A stretch of 64,000 bases of DNA from Stenotrophomonas sp. 610A2 (GCF_030549615.1 NZ_CP130832.1:3472001-3536000); one strand, 5' to 3'. Counted from the first letter of the stretch, positions 37,525-48,555 are shown. Notes: generated from the sequence alone by a model not told the origin. Made by a program: numbers and translations.

Positions 37525-38699
37525 TGGCCGCGAGCCTCCAACGCTGCCACCGCCGGCAAGGTCTTGCCTTCCAGGAATTCCAGGAACGCGCCGCCGCCGG
37601 TAGAGATATAGCTGACCTGCTTGGCGATGCCGTACTTGTCGACCGCGGCCAGGGTGTCGCCACCACCAGCAATCGAGAACGCATTGGAGCTGGCGATGGC
37701 CTTGGCCAGCGCTTCCGTACCCTTGCCGAACGCGTCGAACTCGAACACGCCAACCGGGCCGTTCCAGACCACGGTGCCGGCCTTGGCGATCAGTTCGGCG
37801 TACTGCGCGGCAGTCTGCGGGCCGATATCAAGAATCATGTCGTCGGCGCCGACGGCATCGACCGCCTTGACCGTGGCTGGCGCATCAGCGGCGAACGCCG
37901 GTGCCACCACCACGTCGGTCGGCAGCGGGATTTCAGCACCGCGCGCCTTGGCATCGGCATCGATCTTGCGCGCGGTATCCAGCAGATCGTTCTCGACCAG
38001 CGACTTGCCGACACCGTGGCCTTCGGCAGCGATGAAGGTGTTGGCGATGCCACCACCGACGATCAACTGGTCGACCTTGCTGACCAGGCTGGACAGCAGT
38101 TCCAGCTTGGTCGAGACCTTGGAGCCAGCCACGATCGCCAGCAGCGGGCGCGCCGGGTTGGCCAGCGCCTTGTCCAGCGCGTCCAGCTCGGCCATCAACA
38201 ACGGGCCGCCTGCAGCAACCGGAGCGAAACGGATCACGCCATGGGTCGAGGCCTGCGCGCGGTGGGCGGTGCCAAAGGCGTCCATCACGAACACGTCGCA
38301 CAGCGCGGCGTACTTCTGCGACAGCGCCTCGTCATCCTTGCCCTCGCCCACATTCATGCGGCAGTTCTCCAGCAACACGATCTGGCCCGGGGCCACGGCT
38401 ACGCCGTCCACCCAGTCCTTGACCAGCGGTACGTCGACGCCCAGCAGCTCGGACAGGCGCTTGGCCACCGGTGCCAGCGAATCGGCCTCGCTCCACACGC
38501 CTTCCTTGGGACGGCCCAGGTGCGAGGTCACCAGCACGGCAGCGCCCTTCTCCAGCGCCAGCTTCAGGGTCGGCAGCGAGGCGGTGATGCGCTGCTCGGA
38601 GGTGATCTTGCCGCTCTCGTCGATCGGCACGTTCAGATCCTGGCGGATCAGTACGCGCTTGCCGGAAAGGTCGAGGTCGGTCATGCGAACGATGGACAT
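37521..38699 (-). CDS. pgk: Phosphoglycerate kinase
   Basis: Makes ATP and 3-phosphoglycerate from 1,3-bisphosphoglycerate in glycolysis. The 392-residue protein has the [12 protein letters not shown] substrate site near 18-29, [10 protein letters not shown] near 60, [15 protein letters not shown] near 112, and [12 protein letters not shown] in the nucleotide-binding domain. The start at 38699 gives [10 protein letters not shown]; the upstream open frame to 38873 overlaps the divergent GNAT gene and is rejected. A GGAG lies 11-14 bases before the ATG. Confidence 0.95.
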   Translation of the reverse strand: MSIVRMTDLDLSGKRVLIRQDLNVPIDESGKITSEQRITASLPTLKLALEKGAAVLVTSHLGRPKEGVWSEADSLAPVAKRLSELLGVDVPLVKDWVDGVAVAPGQIVLLENCRMNVGEGKDDEALSQKYAALCDVFVMDAFGTAHRAQASTHGVIRFAPVAAGGPLLMAELDALDKALANPARPLLAIVAGSKVSTKLELLSSLVSKVDQLIVGGGIANTFIAAEGHGVGKSLVENDLLDTARKIDADAKARGAEIPLPTDVVVAPAFAADAPATVKAVDAVGADDMILDIGPQTAAQYAELIAKAGTVVWNGPVGVFEFDAFGKGTEALAKAIASSNAFSIAGGGDTLAAVDKYGIAKQVSYISTGGGAFLEFLEGKTLPAVAALEARGQ

Positions 38700-38781
38700 G
38701 GCAGGATCAGCTCCGCAAAGATGGGGGGAAACCGCAATTCTCGCCCGCCCTGCCTGATGGGGCAAACCCAAGGTGCACCGG

Positions 38782-39336
38782 ATGTCACCACGCCTGCCGC
38801 AACCCGAGCTGTCCAGCCCCCGCCTGCGCCTGCGCGAAGTCCGTGATAGCGACGCTGCAGCGCTGTTCTCCATTCATAGCGATGCACGGGTGATGCGCTA
38901 CTGGAGCTACCCGGCCTGGACCGAGCTGAAGCAGGCCGAACAGAAGATCGCCGACATCCAGCGCCAGCGCCGCGAACTGGACATGCTGGTCTGGGCGATT
39001 GCCGACGCGGACACCGACCTGTTGATAGGCAGCAGCGCCATCTTCTACATGGATCTGGCACAGGCACGTGCCGAGGTCGGTTACAGCCTGCATCCCGACT
39101 GGCAGGGCCGCGGCCTGGCCAGCGAAGCCCTGCAGCTGGTACTTGGCTATGTGTTCAACGAATTGGGGCTGCGCCGTATCGAGGCCGACATCGACCCGCG
39201 CAACCTGCCCTCCTGCCGCCTGGTGGAGAGGTTCGGCTTCGTCCGCGAAGGCCTGCTCCGCGAGCGCTGGCATGTAAACGGCGAAATCTGCGACAGCGCC
39301 ATCTACGGCCTGCTGCGCCAGGATTTCAAACTGTAG
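38782..39336 (+). CDS. GNAT-family N-acetyltransferase; stop codon within a GTAG repeat
   Basis: A 184-residue RimJ/RimL-type acetyltransferase. The [16 protein letters not shown] start, [18 protein letters not shown] acetyl-CoA loop (about 97-114) and [18 protein letters not shown] motif (about 137-154) are intact. A GTG three codons earlier is an alternative start. The TAG stop is part of the GTAG that begins a palindromic repeat at 39333, so the repeat defines the protein end, QDFKL. It is divergent from pgk across 82 bases. Confidence 0.87.
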   Translation: MSPRLPQPELSSPRLRLREVRDSDAAALFSIHSDARVMRYWSYPAWTELKQAEQKIADIQRQRRELDMLVWAIADADTDLLIGSSAIFYMDLAQARAEVGYSLHPDWQGRGLASEALQLVLGYVFNELGLRRIEADIDPRNLPSCRLVERFGFVREGLLRERWHVNGEICDSAIYGLLRQDFKL

Positions 39337-39542
39337 AGCCGAGCCATGCTCGGCTGGGGGCGTTACCAGCAACCCACACTACTTGTGGGAGCGGCGTAAG
39401 CCGCGAAGCTGGCAAGGCGACAACGCCCTGAGCCAACCGCAATCGCAGCCATCTCGCCTGTTTGCGTTGCACCAGCTTCGCGGCTCACGCCGCTCCCACA
39501 AGTGCATCGAGAAAGCCCCTGCCGAGCATCGCTCGGCACTAC
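39333..39542. repeat. SMAG copies around a REP doublet
   Basis: A GTAG palindrome with a GAGCCGAGC/GCTCGGC stem at 39333-39357 overlaps the end of the upstream CDS. A doublet of the GTGGGAGCGGCG form is at 39385-39411 and 39474-39499, and its spacer is related to the one at 33.6 kb. An inverted SMAG copy with a changed loop (ATC) is at 39520-39542, three bases before the stop of the next gene. Confidence 0.88.
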
Positions 39543-39545
39543 CGG

Positions 39546-40940
39546 TCACAACGGCAGGCGATGCACGATGAAGTTCACCACGTTCTCCATCGCTCCCGGA
39601 TCAACATTGCTCAAACCGATCACCACGTAGCCCTGCTCAGGCAGCACCACCAGCGACGTATTCGCGCCGGGCGCGCCGCCTTCGTGCCCGTACTGGCGCT
39701 CCGCGCCCTTCCCACTGACCATGAAGCCATAGCCATACCAGGCTTTGTTGTTCTGCGGTGATGTGGCCAACGCCAATGACTCAGGCGATATCAGCCGACC
39801 TGCACGCAGTGCTTCGGCAAACTTCAGCATGTCCCCAATCGTGCTGTAGCCGCCACCAGCAGAAGTGCCTCTCCATGGCAGCGTTTTGGTTTCCTGCACC
39901 CACTTGCCGTCAACCTTGGCATAGGCGACCGCGCGCCCCGGAACAGCCACCGATTCTGGCTCCGAGCCAGTCGCACCCATTCCGGCAACACGAAAGATAT
40001 GCTGATCCACGTAGTCGTAATACGACTGCCCGCTCACCGCTTCGATGATCGAGCCGAGCAGGATATAGCCGTAGTTTGAATAACCATCCTCACTGCCGGG
40101 AGTCGAGCTCGGCGGCGCGGCACTGGCGAGGCTCCAGTAGTCGTTCAATGTCCGCAACGATTGCGAACGCTTTTCGAATTCCTCGCCGAACACGTCACCC
40201 AGCCCGCTGGTGTGATTGAGCAGCTGGCGGATGCTGATGGCCCTGGCCACCTCCTGGTTCGGATAATTTTTCAGATGTGTGGTGATCGCGTCATCCAGCG
40301 ACAATTTTCCCGCCTCCTGCAACTGCAGGATGGCCACCGCAGTGAACATCTTGTTCAAGGAGGCCAGCCGGAACCGGGTTGCTTCATCGACTCCAACAGC
40401 GCGCTCGCGATCTGCGGCGCCGCCATGCCAGGTCAACAGAACCTTGCCGTTCTTCGCCACCAGTAGTGCACCGGACAAGCTGTCGGCTGCACGCGCGGCA
40501 TCCAGCCTTGCCCTGCCTGCAGCCAGAGCCTTTGTCTGTGACATCCGCTGTGGCGTGAACTCATCCGGCAGTTCCATCCCTTCAAGCTGCAGCCTGGTGA
40601 CGTCAAACGGATCAGCAGGATCCATGTCCAGCGTTGCCAGCACGCCGCGATCGGTCATCTCCGAAAGCAAGATCAGCTGCGCGTTGTCCGCCGTGCTGGA
40701 TTTGACTCCCAGCAATTTGAACGTGCCCAGTGATTGACGGATATCCAGAAAGCGTTGCGCCTCCTGCCCAACTTTGTAGTCGACCAGGAATGTCTGCAGC
40801 GCATCGCGCTCACCGCTGTTGTATGCCGCAAGCCATAGGCTGAGGACCTGCTCGGCATGTGCATCGGGCAAAGGCTGTCTGGCAGCGGCGACGGTCGAAA
40901 AGCCAAGCAGAACTGCAACCGCAAATGACTTCAAACGCAT
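39546..40940 (-). CDS. Exported serine hydrolase of the beta-lactamase/DD-peptidase fold
   Basis: A 464-residue protein with a signal peptide (about 1-20) and an extra N-terminal domain of about 120 residues (GERDALQTFLVDYK). The class C-like catalytic domain follows. Active-site motifs are SLNK at 194-197 (nucleophile S194), YSN at 287-289 and HEGG near 430 in place of KTG. The last change suggests an esterase or D-aminopeptidase-like enzyme rather than a true beta-lactamase. The start at 40940 begins the signal peptide; an ATG at 40961 is possible. Confidence 0.86.
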   Translation of the reverse strand: MRLKSFAVAVLLGFSTVAAARQPLPDAHAEQVLSLWLAAYNSGERDALQTFLVDYKVGQEAQRFLDIRQSLGTFKLLGVKSSTADNAQLILLSEMTDRGVLATLDMDPADPFDVTRLQLEGMELPDEFTPQRMSQTKALAAGRARLDAARAADSLSGALLVAKNGKVLLTWHGGAADRERAVGVDEATRFRLASLNKMFTAVAILQLQEAGKLSLDDAITTHLKNYPNQEVARAISIRQLLNHTSGLGDVFGEEFEKRSQSLRTLNDYWSLASAAPPSSTPGSEDGYSNYGYILLGSIIEAVSGQSYYDYVDQHIFRVAGMGATGSEPESVAVPGRAVAYAKVDGKWVQETKTLPWRGTSAGGGYSTIGDMLKFAEALRAGRLISPESLALATSPQNNKAWYGYGFMVSGKGAERQYGHEGGAPGANTSLVVLPEQGYVVIGLSNVDPGAMENVVNFIVHRLPL

Positions 40941-40975
40941 AAGCCAACCGATCCTTTCCATTGCCAGCAACACCG

Positions 40976-41171
40976 GTAGTGCCGACCATGCTCGGCAGGG
41001 GCATTACCGACACATCGCGACTGTAGAAGCGGCGTCAGCCGCGAAGCAGATGAACCCGAAAGGGCAAAAAGCCAACCCCTCCCCGGCCCTCCCCTTCGCT
41101 GTGCGAAAGGGAGGGAGGTACGCCGGTCAGCCGCATTGAGGAAGCCCCTGCCGAGCATGGCTCGGCACTAC
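40976..41171. repeat. Mixed repeat cluster
   Basis: A SMAG copy with one base missing in its left arm is at 40976-40998. A decayed GTAGAAGCGGCG copy is at 41023-41047, and a C-rich hairpin (TTCGC-TGT-GCGAA) at 41075-41118. An inverted SMAG copy at 41149-41171 ends one base before the stop codon of the DUF3999 gene. Promoter signals for the serine hydrolase should lie just beyond 40941. Confidence 0.85.
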
Positions 41172-41172
41172 A

Positions 41173-42558
41173 TCAGGTGTCTTTTTTTTCTGTGCGGCTA
41201 CTGCGGATCAGGCTGAATGCAAAACCAGCTACTGCTGCAGCGCCCAAGACCAGCACCACCCACAGCACGATGTTCTTCCAATCGCGTGGTGCCTCGGCCT
41301 GCTGATAGGCAGCATCACCAGCGCGCTGTGCTGCCGCACCCAGCGTTGCCGCAACCGGCTGCCATTGCGCGCCGTTGTGTGCACGCAAGGCTGCCAGCAT
41401 CGGATCCAGCGCCGCCTGCGCCTTGCCCTCGTCCGCACTACCTGCAACCAACAGGTAAGGCGCACGCCCCTGCGCAAGAAACACCACGCTGCCGGGGCGG
41501 TAGCCCAGACGCAACGCTGGCGCAGCAGCAGGCACTGCACCAGGCTCAGCCTGCAGACGCCACTGCCGGTCATCAACGATGCCTGAGGTCTCCAACGGCG
41601 GTGAGCGTTGTTGCTTGCCGGCCTGACTCAGGTTCCACGCATTCCAGCCACTGGTCAGCGTCTGCCAGACCGGTTCACCGTTGTCGGCGCGCGAGCGGTC
41701 CTCATCGCGACTGGATACCGTCCAGCTCACCGCGCTGTTGGCAGGCATCACCACATCCAGGCGCTGCACCGGGAAGCGACCCTGCAAACGGTATAGATAG
41801 CCGTCCTTGCCATTGCCACCGGCAGCCGCCTGCAACTCCTGCCACTGCCAATCACCAACCTCAACGGCATCGGCGAACTCACCGCGCAGGCCCTGCAGCT
41901 GCGGGGCACCGCTACGCTGCAAGGGCACCAGGCGCAGATAGCGCAGGCCGGACTCGACCTTGATGCTGTTGCTGCGCAGTTCGTTGCCCTGGTTGCGCAA
42001 CTGCACCAGCCGCACCTGCGGATCCAGCACCTGCCACCCACGCAGGTCGTCGCTGCCTTCAAGGCGATAACCAAGATCCAGCGTCGCCGCTGTGTCATTC
42101 CAATCAACCAACAGTTTGTGCAGCTTGCCCGCCTCGTCACCAAGATCGACCAGCCATACCGGATCGGCGCTACCAACCGCAGTTGTCGCGCCTACCGAAT
42201 TGCGGATCGACACCACTTTGCCAGCGGTATCGCGCTCCACCACGATGCTCAGGTCCTCATCGCCGCCCGCACTTGCTGCAGGCAATGCAAACCACTGCAG
42301 CGGCGCAGTACGCACCGCACCACCAAGCGGCGTTGCAGCGGCATAGACGGCACTGGCAACCGGTTTGCCATCGGCATCGATCACCCGTACATCGCGCAGG
42401 TCACGCCAATGCGCGGCGGCATACACCGATGCATCCAGCGGCACCCGGTAGGCACCGGCATCGGCCTGGGACAACTGCAGCGGCCACTGCCGGGCGAAGT
42501 CATCGGCGGCAAGTGCACTGAAAGGCAACAAGGCCAATACCAGCAGGCGCTTGATCAT
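41173..42558 (-). CDS. DUF3999-family membrane-anchored periplasmic protein
   Basis: A 461-residue protein with a signal peptide (MIKRLLVLALLPFSALAADD) and a large beta-rich periplasmic region with discoidin-like repeats (LRGWQVLDPQVRLVQLRNQG). One membrane helix near the C-terminus (about 425-448) is followed by a basic tail. It matches the DUF3999 family. Its ATG overlaps the DUF2339 gene stop (ATGA), and the two families are commonly paired, so they probably form one envelope complex of unknown function. An eight-base A run lies near the 3' end. Confidence 0.82.
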   Translation of the reverse strand: MIKRLLVLALLPFSALAADDFARQWPLQLSQADAGAYRVPLDASVYAAAHWRDLRDVRVIDADGKPVASAVYAAATPLGGAVRTAPLQWFALPAASAGGDEDLSIVVERDTAGKVVSIRNSVGATTAVGSADPVWLVDLGDEAGKLHKLLVDWNDTAATLDLGYRLEGSDDLRGWQVLDPQVRLVQLRNQGNELRSNSIKVESGLRYLRLVPLQRSGAPQLQGLRGEFADAVEVGDWQWQELQAAAGGNGKDGYLYRLQGRFPVQRLDVVMPANSAVSWTVSSRDEDRSRADNGEPVWQTLTSGWNAWNLSQAGKQQRSPPLETSGIVDDRQWRLQAEPGAVPAAAPALRLGYRPGSVVFLAQGRAPYLLVAGSADEGKAQAALDPMLAALRAHNGAQWQPVAATLGAAAQRAGDAAYQQAEAPRDWKNIVLWVVLVLGAAAVAGFAFSLIRSSRTEKKDT

Positions 42559-45296
42559 GCGGATGTTTCCTCGTTGTTTGTTCCGGCACCCACCCGACGC
42601 GGCGGTGCTGGTGCCAGCCAGCCGACCAGGGTGCACAGCAGGCCATAGGCGATGAAGGCACCAATACCCAGCAGGTCACCCAGGTTGCCACGATCGATCA
42701 GCAGCAGCTTGGCCAACACCACGCTCATCAGGATGGCACCAGCCAGCCACAGCCCCCACTGGCCACGACGCGAGCCGACGATCCAGCCGATTACACCCAG
42801 CAGGCTCCAGACCACGGTCAGGCTGGTCTGTGCCAACTTGCTGCCAAGCAAGCTGTCGCTCCACGGCACATCGCCCCAGTGATGCACGGCACGCAGCGTC
42901 ATCACCGTCACCAATACCAGCGCGGCCACTGCCGTACCCACCAGCTGCATCGGCAACGCTGCCGCGCCCGCATTCTGGCGCAGGCGCATCGCCAGCAAGG
43001 CAAGCACGGCGATCTCGGCCAATTCCAGCGGGTTCAACACAACAATCCATGGCAACGGCGCAGCCGAGCCGGAGCTGGTCAGCGACGCAAGCCACCACAA
43101 GCCAAGTGCCGCGAACACGGCGATCTGCAAGGCCTTGCGATAGCCATCAAACGCTGCGCCCAAGGGCTGCGACAACCACGCCCAGCGGTACATGGAAAAC
43201 ACCGCCAGCAACAGCCACGGCAGTGCCAGCAGCATGCCAACCCAGCCTTCGGCCAGCGCGAAGCGGTCGCCGATATGCCAGGCCAACAACGACAGCACGG
43301 TCGGCCACAGCAACCACCAGGCCAACTGCGCCAAACCAGCGACCGTACCGCTGCCAGCGCGCAGGCACATCAGGCTGCGCACACCCAGAACGGCGAACAC
43401 TGCCCACGCCACCGCGCCGTAACCGGCGAATGGCTGCCCGTATTCGGACACCTGCAGGAAGGCCACCGGGAAAGCCATCACCAACGCGCCCAGCGTGGTC
43501 AAGGACAGCGCCAACGCCGGTGCGCGACGCTGCACTTCCGCGGCCAGCCAGCCGGTCACACCGAGCAGTAGCAAGACCGCGTGCAGACGACTGCCGACCT
43601 CGACGAAATCACCAATCTCCATGATCACGTTGCCCATCCACCAGGCCAACGCCCACAGATAGGCCACCGTCGCCACCTGCTGATTACCCGCGCGTCGGTA
43701 CCACCATGCGGTGGCGAAGCCGGCCACGGCGATCAGCAGGGCGCCCATGAAGGCCGCGTTGGCGATGGCAATGGTCGCGCTGGAATGGCTACCCGACACA
43801 CCAATCGCCAATGCCGCCGCGGCAGCCAATTGCAGGCCCAAGCCGGTCCAGCGGGCCAGCCGGCGATCCTGGGTCAGGCCCAGCCAGACCAGGCCCGCGC
43901 CTTCCAGCGCAAACACCGATGCCGTCGCCTTGGCCGACAATGCCAGCGGTACCGCCAAGGTGGCAAAGCCCACGGCGAGAATGGCGTAGCCGCGGGCCAG
44001 CACATTCATGCGCTCGTTGTTGATCAGCGCGCGTGCCAGCACCGCGTACAGCGCGGCCACGCCCAGTGCGCAGAATGCCAACGGCATGCGGTCACCCTGC
44101 AGCAAGGCCGCCTGCAGTGAGAACGCGACCAGCGGCGTGCCGAACAGCAGGCAGCCATCGATGCGCGCACTGCCTTCGGTGCTGGCCTTGCGGGCATACA
44201 GCAAGGGCAACAGCAGATAGAACACGAAGAACAGCACCAGGAACGGCTCGGTGCTGCTGAAATTGGCTGGCGCGTACTTCAACACGCCCCAGGCGGTACC
44301 AATGCCCCAGGTGAAGACAAACCCCAGCAGGTTGAGGATGCGCCACGGCCGCACCCAGGCGATGGCGAAGATGCCCGCGTTGAGCAGTGCGTAATACGAG
44401 AACAAGGCGACGTGGTTGCCGCTGCCGTCGGACAGCCAGATCGGCGCCATGAAGCCGGCCAGCACACCGAGGATGGCCAGGGTTCTGCTCTCCTGCAGCA
44501 CCGCCATCACCGACAGGCCGGCAATCAGCACCACGCTCAATGCGAATGCAGCACCCGTGCCGATCATTCCGTAGTTCTTGCAGGCGGAAAACACCACCAG
44601 CAACAGGATGCCGATCATGCCGCCCTGCATCGCCAGAGCAAAACTGCGGTGGCTCTCGCGCTTGCGCCAGGCGAATACCAATCCGGCCAATGCCGCTGCA
44701 CTGATGCCAGCCAGCTTCAGGCTGACCGGCACGGTGAACCAGCCCTGGTCAGTGGCGTACTTGAGCAACGCTGCTACGCCCGCCAGCAGCACCAACATGC
44801 CGACCTTGACCGGCACATTGCCGCTGGTCAGCCATTGCTTGGCATAGGCGACCGCGCGTTCGATGAAATTGGGTTCGGCCGGCTGGGCGGGCTCGGCCGG
44901 TATCCAGGTCTGCTGCGGGGCCGGCTCACTGCGTTCAGGCACAGGACGGCGGGGTGCGCTCGCCAGCGGGTCGAGCGGATCAAGCTTGGGCGGCAAGGGT
45001 GGAGGCGCTGGTGCCGCAGCCACAGGCTCTGGCACTGATACCGGCGGAGCGGCCACCGCTGGCTCGGCAATGGAATCGACCGGATCGGCCTCCGGCTCCA
45101 TCCTGGCATAGGGCTGGACTGCCTCGGTGCGCTGCGGCCCTACGGCTTCGGCACCGCCAGCAGCCAAACGCTCTTCGAGCGCAGCCACGCGGCGCTTCAG
45201 CGAAGACACCGATACCAAGGCGGCCACCAGCAACACCGGCATCGCCAGCGCAGCCAGTACCAGCAGCACTATCAACAACACCCAACCCTCGTCCAT
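42555..45296 (-). CDS. DUF2339-family polytopic membrane protein
   Basis: A 913-residue inner-membrane protein. A short N-terminal anchor (about 4-30) precedes a coiled stretch (SLKRRVAALEERLA), a Pro/Ala/Glu-rich linker to about 150 and then more than twenty hydrophobic segments to the end. It fits DUF2339, a family with no assigned reaction. It is the first gene of a pair with DUF3999. A role in envelope polymer handling or stress has been guessed from the fold, but nothing in the sequence proves it. Confidence 0.82.
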   Translation of the reverse strand: MDEGWVLLIVLLVLAALAMPVLLVAALVSVSSLKRRVAALEERLAAGGAEAVGPQRTEAVQPYARMEPEADPVDSIAEPAVAAPPVSVPEPVAAAPAPPPLPPKLDPLDPLASAPRRPVPERSEPAPQQTWIPAEPAQPAEPNFIERAVAYAKQWLTSGNVPVKVGMLVLLAGVAALLKYATDQGWFTVPVSLKLAGISAAALAGLVFAWRKRESHRSFALAMQGGMIGILLLVVFSACKNYGMIGTGAAFALSVVLIAGLSVMAVLQESRTLAILGVLAGFMAPIWLSDGSGNHVALFSYYALLNAGIFAIAWVRPWRILNLLGFVFTWGIGTAWGVLKYAPANFSSTEPFLVLFFVFYLLLPLLYARKASTEGSARIDGCLLFGTPLVAFSLQAALLQGDRMPLAFCALGVAALYAVLARALINNERMNVLARGYAILAVGFATLAVPLALSAKATASVFALEGAGLVWLGLTQDRRLARWTGLGLQLAAAAALAIGVSGSHSSATIAIANAAFMGALLIAVAGFATAWWYRRAGNQQVATVAYLWALAWWMGNVIMEIGDFVEVGSRLHAVLLLLGVTGWLAAEVQRRAPALALSLTTLGALVMAFPVAFLQVSEYGQPFAGYGAVAWAVFAVLGVRSLMCLRAGSGTVAGLAQLAWWLLWPTVLSLLAWHIGDRFALAEGWVGMLLALPWLLLAVFSMYRWAWLSQPLGAAFDGYRKALQIAVFAALGLWWLASLTSSGSAAPLPWIVVLNPLELAEIAVLALLAMRLRQNAGAAALPMQLVGTAVAALVLVTVMTLRAVHHWGDVPWSDSLLGSKLAQTSLTVVWSLLGVIGWIVGSRRGQWGLWLAGAILMSVVLAKLLLIDRGNLGDLLGIGAFIAYGLLCTLVGWLAPAPPRRVGAGTNNEETSA

Positions 45297-45447
45297 TGAT
45301 CATCCTTGTGCACCTGAACGTGCTGCATCACCTTATCGGGGTCACCTGAAAACGCAAGATGCGCGCAGTCAGGTTCAGCCCAGCCCCTGTGGCGCAATGC
45401 TGTTCGCTTGGGCATTTGAGCCACGCCGGGACCCAGACCGCACTTTT

Positions 45448-45544
45448 GTGGGAGCGGCGTAAGCCGCGAAGCCGCTACATCCTCAGATGGCATGTATACC
45501 GAAGGCTTCAGCAGCCTCAGCTTCGCGGCTTACGCCGCCCCTAC
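45448..45544. repeat. REP doublet in a 307-base gene-free gap
   Basis: Forward GTGGGAGCGGCG copy at 45448-45473 and inverted copy at 45519-45544, with a 45-base spacer. The rest of the gap (45297-45447) should contain the promoter of the DUF2339-DUF3999 operon; no gene or other motif was seen. Confidence 0.85.
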
Positions 45545-45603
45545 AGAACGATGCTCGCGCAATACTGGTATTGGCTTGGTGGTCGGGTGGTGACTCGACA
45601 GCA

Positions 45604-46023
45604 TCAGCCTTGCAGCTCGGCGTCCTCGGCATCGCGCTGGCGATCATCGAAGTCGGAGCGGGCCTGATCCATCTGCGGCTGGTGCGTCCAGGCCCACTGC
45701 AGCAAGGCATCCACGGGCTGAAGCAGTGATTGCCCCAATCCGGTCAACGCGTAGTCCACCTGCGGCGGCACGGTCGGGTAGACACTGCGGCTGACCAGCC
45801 CATCCCGTTCCAGGCCGCGCAGCGTCCGCGCCAGCATGCGCGGCGACACGCCACTCAATTCACGCCGCAACTGATTGAAGCGGCGCGGTTGCTCGCGCAA
45901 AGCGATCACCGCCAGCAGGCTCCATTTCTCGCCGACACGGTCCAGCAGCAAGCGCACCTGCTGGCAATACGCAGCGTCGTCAGCCGCCGCCGATCCGGTA
46001 TCACCGGTGTGAGCTGCTGTCAT
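45604..46023 (-). CDS. HxlR-family transcriptional regulator
   Basis: A 139-residue winged helix-turn-helix protein. It has CQQVRLLLDRVGEKWSLLAVIAL at about 20-42 and the recognition region RRFNQLRRELSGVSPRMLARTLRGLERDGLVSR, both typical of HxlR regulators, including the conserved Cys near the N-terminus that often senses oxidants or electrophiles. AAGGAGG precedes the ATG. It is divergent from the pirin gene by 105 bases and probably controls it. Confidence 0.9.
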   Translation of the reverse strand: MTAAHTGDTGSAAADDAAYCQQVRLLLDRVGEKWSLLAVIALREQPRRFNQLRRELSGVSPRMLARTLRGLERDGLVSRSVYPTVPPQVDYALTGLGQSLLQPVDALLQWAWTHQPQMDQARSDFDDRQRDAEDAELQG

Positions 46024-46128
46024 CGGCGTGCCTCCTTGTGGTGTAGAACCGCGCACCCATCAATAGAGCATGTCGACGCGGGGCGACGCCAGTCCAGCAC
46101 CGCGTTCCAACCATCCAAGGAGCCGCCA

Positions 46129-47169
46129 ATGTCCAACCTGATCCTCCGCAATGAACCGCTGGGCAACCCCTGGCCAGGCACCGATCCCTTCCTGTTCTGC
46201 GCCCATCACCTGGACCAGTATCCGCCGGCCACCGCCGAGCAGGGCGTGGACATGCGCCAGCTGGGTGGCCGTGAACTCGGCCATGACTTCAGCGGCAAGG
46301 ATGGCTTCAGCATGTACCACGGGGTCAACGCCCCGGGCTTCCCTGCGCACCCGCACCGTGGTTTCGAAACCATCACCATCGTGCCGCAGGGCTTGGTGGA
46401 CCACGCCGATTCGCTGGGTGCAACCGCGCGATACGGTGACGGCGACGTGCAGTGGCTCACCGCCGGTGGCGGCACCCAGCATTCGGAGATGTTCCCACTG
46501 CGTTCGCGCGAGCATCCCAATCCGCTGGACCTTTACCAGATCTGGTTGAACCTGCCGCCGCACAACAAGATGGCTGATCCCGAGTTCGTGATGCTGTGGG
46601 GTGAGAACATTCCCCACTACCGCATCGACGGAGTCGGGGTGAAAGTGATTGCTGGCCGCTATGCCCCGCAGGAAGCCGGCCATGCCGAACTCGTGCCGCT
46701 GGCGCCGGGGCGCAGCTCATGGGCGGCCAATCCTGAAGGCGATGTCGCTGTCTGGCAGATCACCTTGCAGCCAAGTGCTTCGGTGACCTTGCCGCCGGCC
46801 AGCGGACAAGGCTCGCGACGCACGCTGTACTTCCATGGCGGCAGGCAGCTGCTGGTGGATGGTGATTTGATCAGCGGGCCGCGCTTGCTGGAAGTGGCTG
46901 CCGGCAATGCCTTGCCGCTGCATAACAATGGCGAGGACGTGGTGCAGATACTGCTTTTGCAGGGCGTACCGATTGGCGCACCGGTGGTGGCCTATGGCCC
47001 GTTCGTGATGAATACCGCTGAGGAGATCGAACAGGCGCGGCGCGATTATGGCCGCAACCAGTTTGGTGGCTGGCCGTGGTCGAGTCATGGGCCGGTGCAT
47101 GCGGCAGGGCAGGGGCGGTTTGCCAAGCATCCGGGCAGTGATGGGATTGAGTTGCCGCCTTCAGTGTGA
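46129..47169 (+). CDS. Pirin-family cupin protein
   Basis: A 346-residue bicupin. The metal site of the N-terminal cupin is visible as H74, H76, H118 and E120 (HPHRGFETI and GGGTQHSE). Bacterial pirins act as iron-dependent quercetin dioxygenases or as regulators of metabolic enzymes; the activity here is not known. It is somewhat longer than the common 230-290 residues because of a C-terminal extension after about 310 (GRNQFGGWPWSS). AAGGAG precedes the ATG. Control by the divergent HxlR protein is likely. Confidence 0.9.
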   Translation: MSNLILRNEPLGNPWPGTDPFLFCAHHLDQYPPATAEQGVDMRQLGGRELGHDFSGKDGFSMYHGVNAPGFPAHPHRGFETITIVPQGLVDHADSLGATARYGDGDVQWLTAGGGTQHSEMFPLRSREHPNPLDLYQIWLNLPPHNKMADPEFVMLWGENIPHYRIDGVGVKVIAGRYAPQEAGHAELVPLAPGRSSWAANPEGDVAVWQITLQPSASVTLPPASGQGSRRTLYFHGGRQLLVDGDLISGPRLLEVAAGNALPLHNNGEDVVQILLLQGVPIGAPVVAYGPFVMNTAEEIEQARRDYGRNQFGGWPWSSHGPVHAAGQGRFAKHPGSDGIELPPSV

Positions 47170-47243
47170 AAGGCGAGCGCGTGTGTCACTTGCAACAGCG
47201 GGTAATCCGAGCAAGGACATGGAGCACAGGCAATAGCAACAGT

Positions 47244-47286
47244 ACCCCTCCCAACCCTCCCCTTCACCTACGGTGAAAGGGAGGGC
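47244..47286 (+). repeat. C-rich hairpin repeat
   Basis: A single copy with the stem CTTCACC/GGTGAAAG and loop TAC. This stem differs from those of the other copies yet keeps pairing. It lies between the converging pirin and gap genes. Confidence 0.82.
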
Positions 47287-47289
47287 TCT

Positions 47290-47326
47290 AAAAAAGCAGA
47301 ACGGGCGCCTTTCGGCGCCCGTTCTG
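47290..47326. terminator. Terminator between pirin and gap genes
   Basis: The 13-base stem CAGAACGGGCGCC/GGCGCCCGTTCTG has loop TTTC. On the minus strand it is followed by GCTTTTTT, so it ends the gap transcript and may also serve the pirin gene. Confidence 0.92.
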
Positions 47327-47345
47327 TTTACAGCTGCTGCGTGGA

Positions 47346-48495
<1,150 letters not shown>

Positions 48496-48555
48496 AGCGG
48501 TACCCGGGCGCGGACCGGACACTGGCGCCACCTCCACCAAGTAACGGAATTACAC

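Noticed and set aside
39546..40940. AmpC-type beta-lactamase controlled by the BlaI-like repressor
   Set aside because: The KTG box reads HEGG, there is a large extra N-terminal domain, and the gene lies 12 kb from the repressor without a matching operator.
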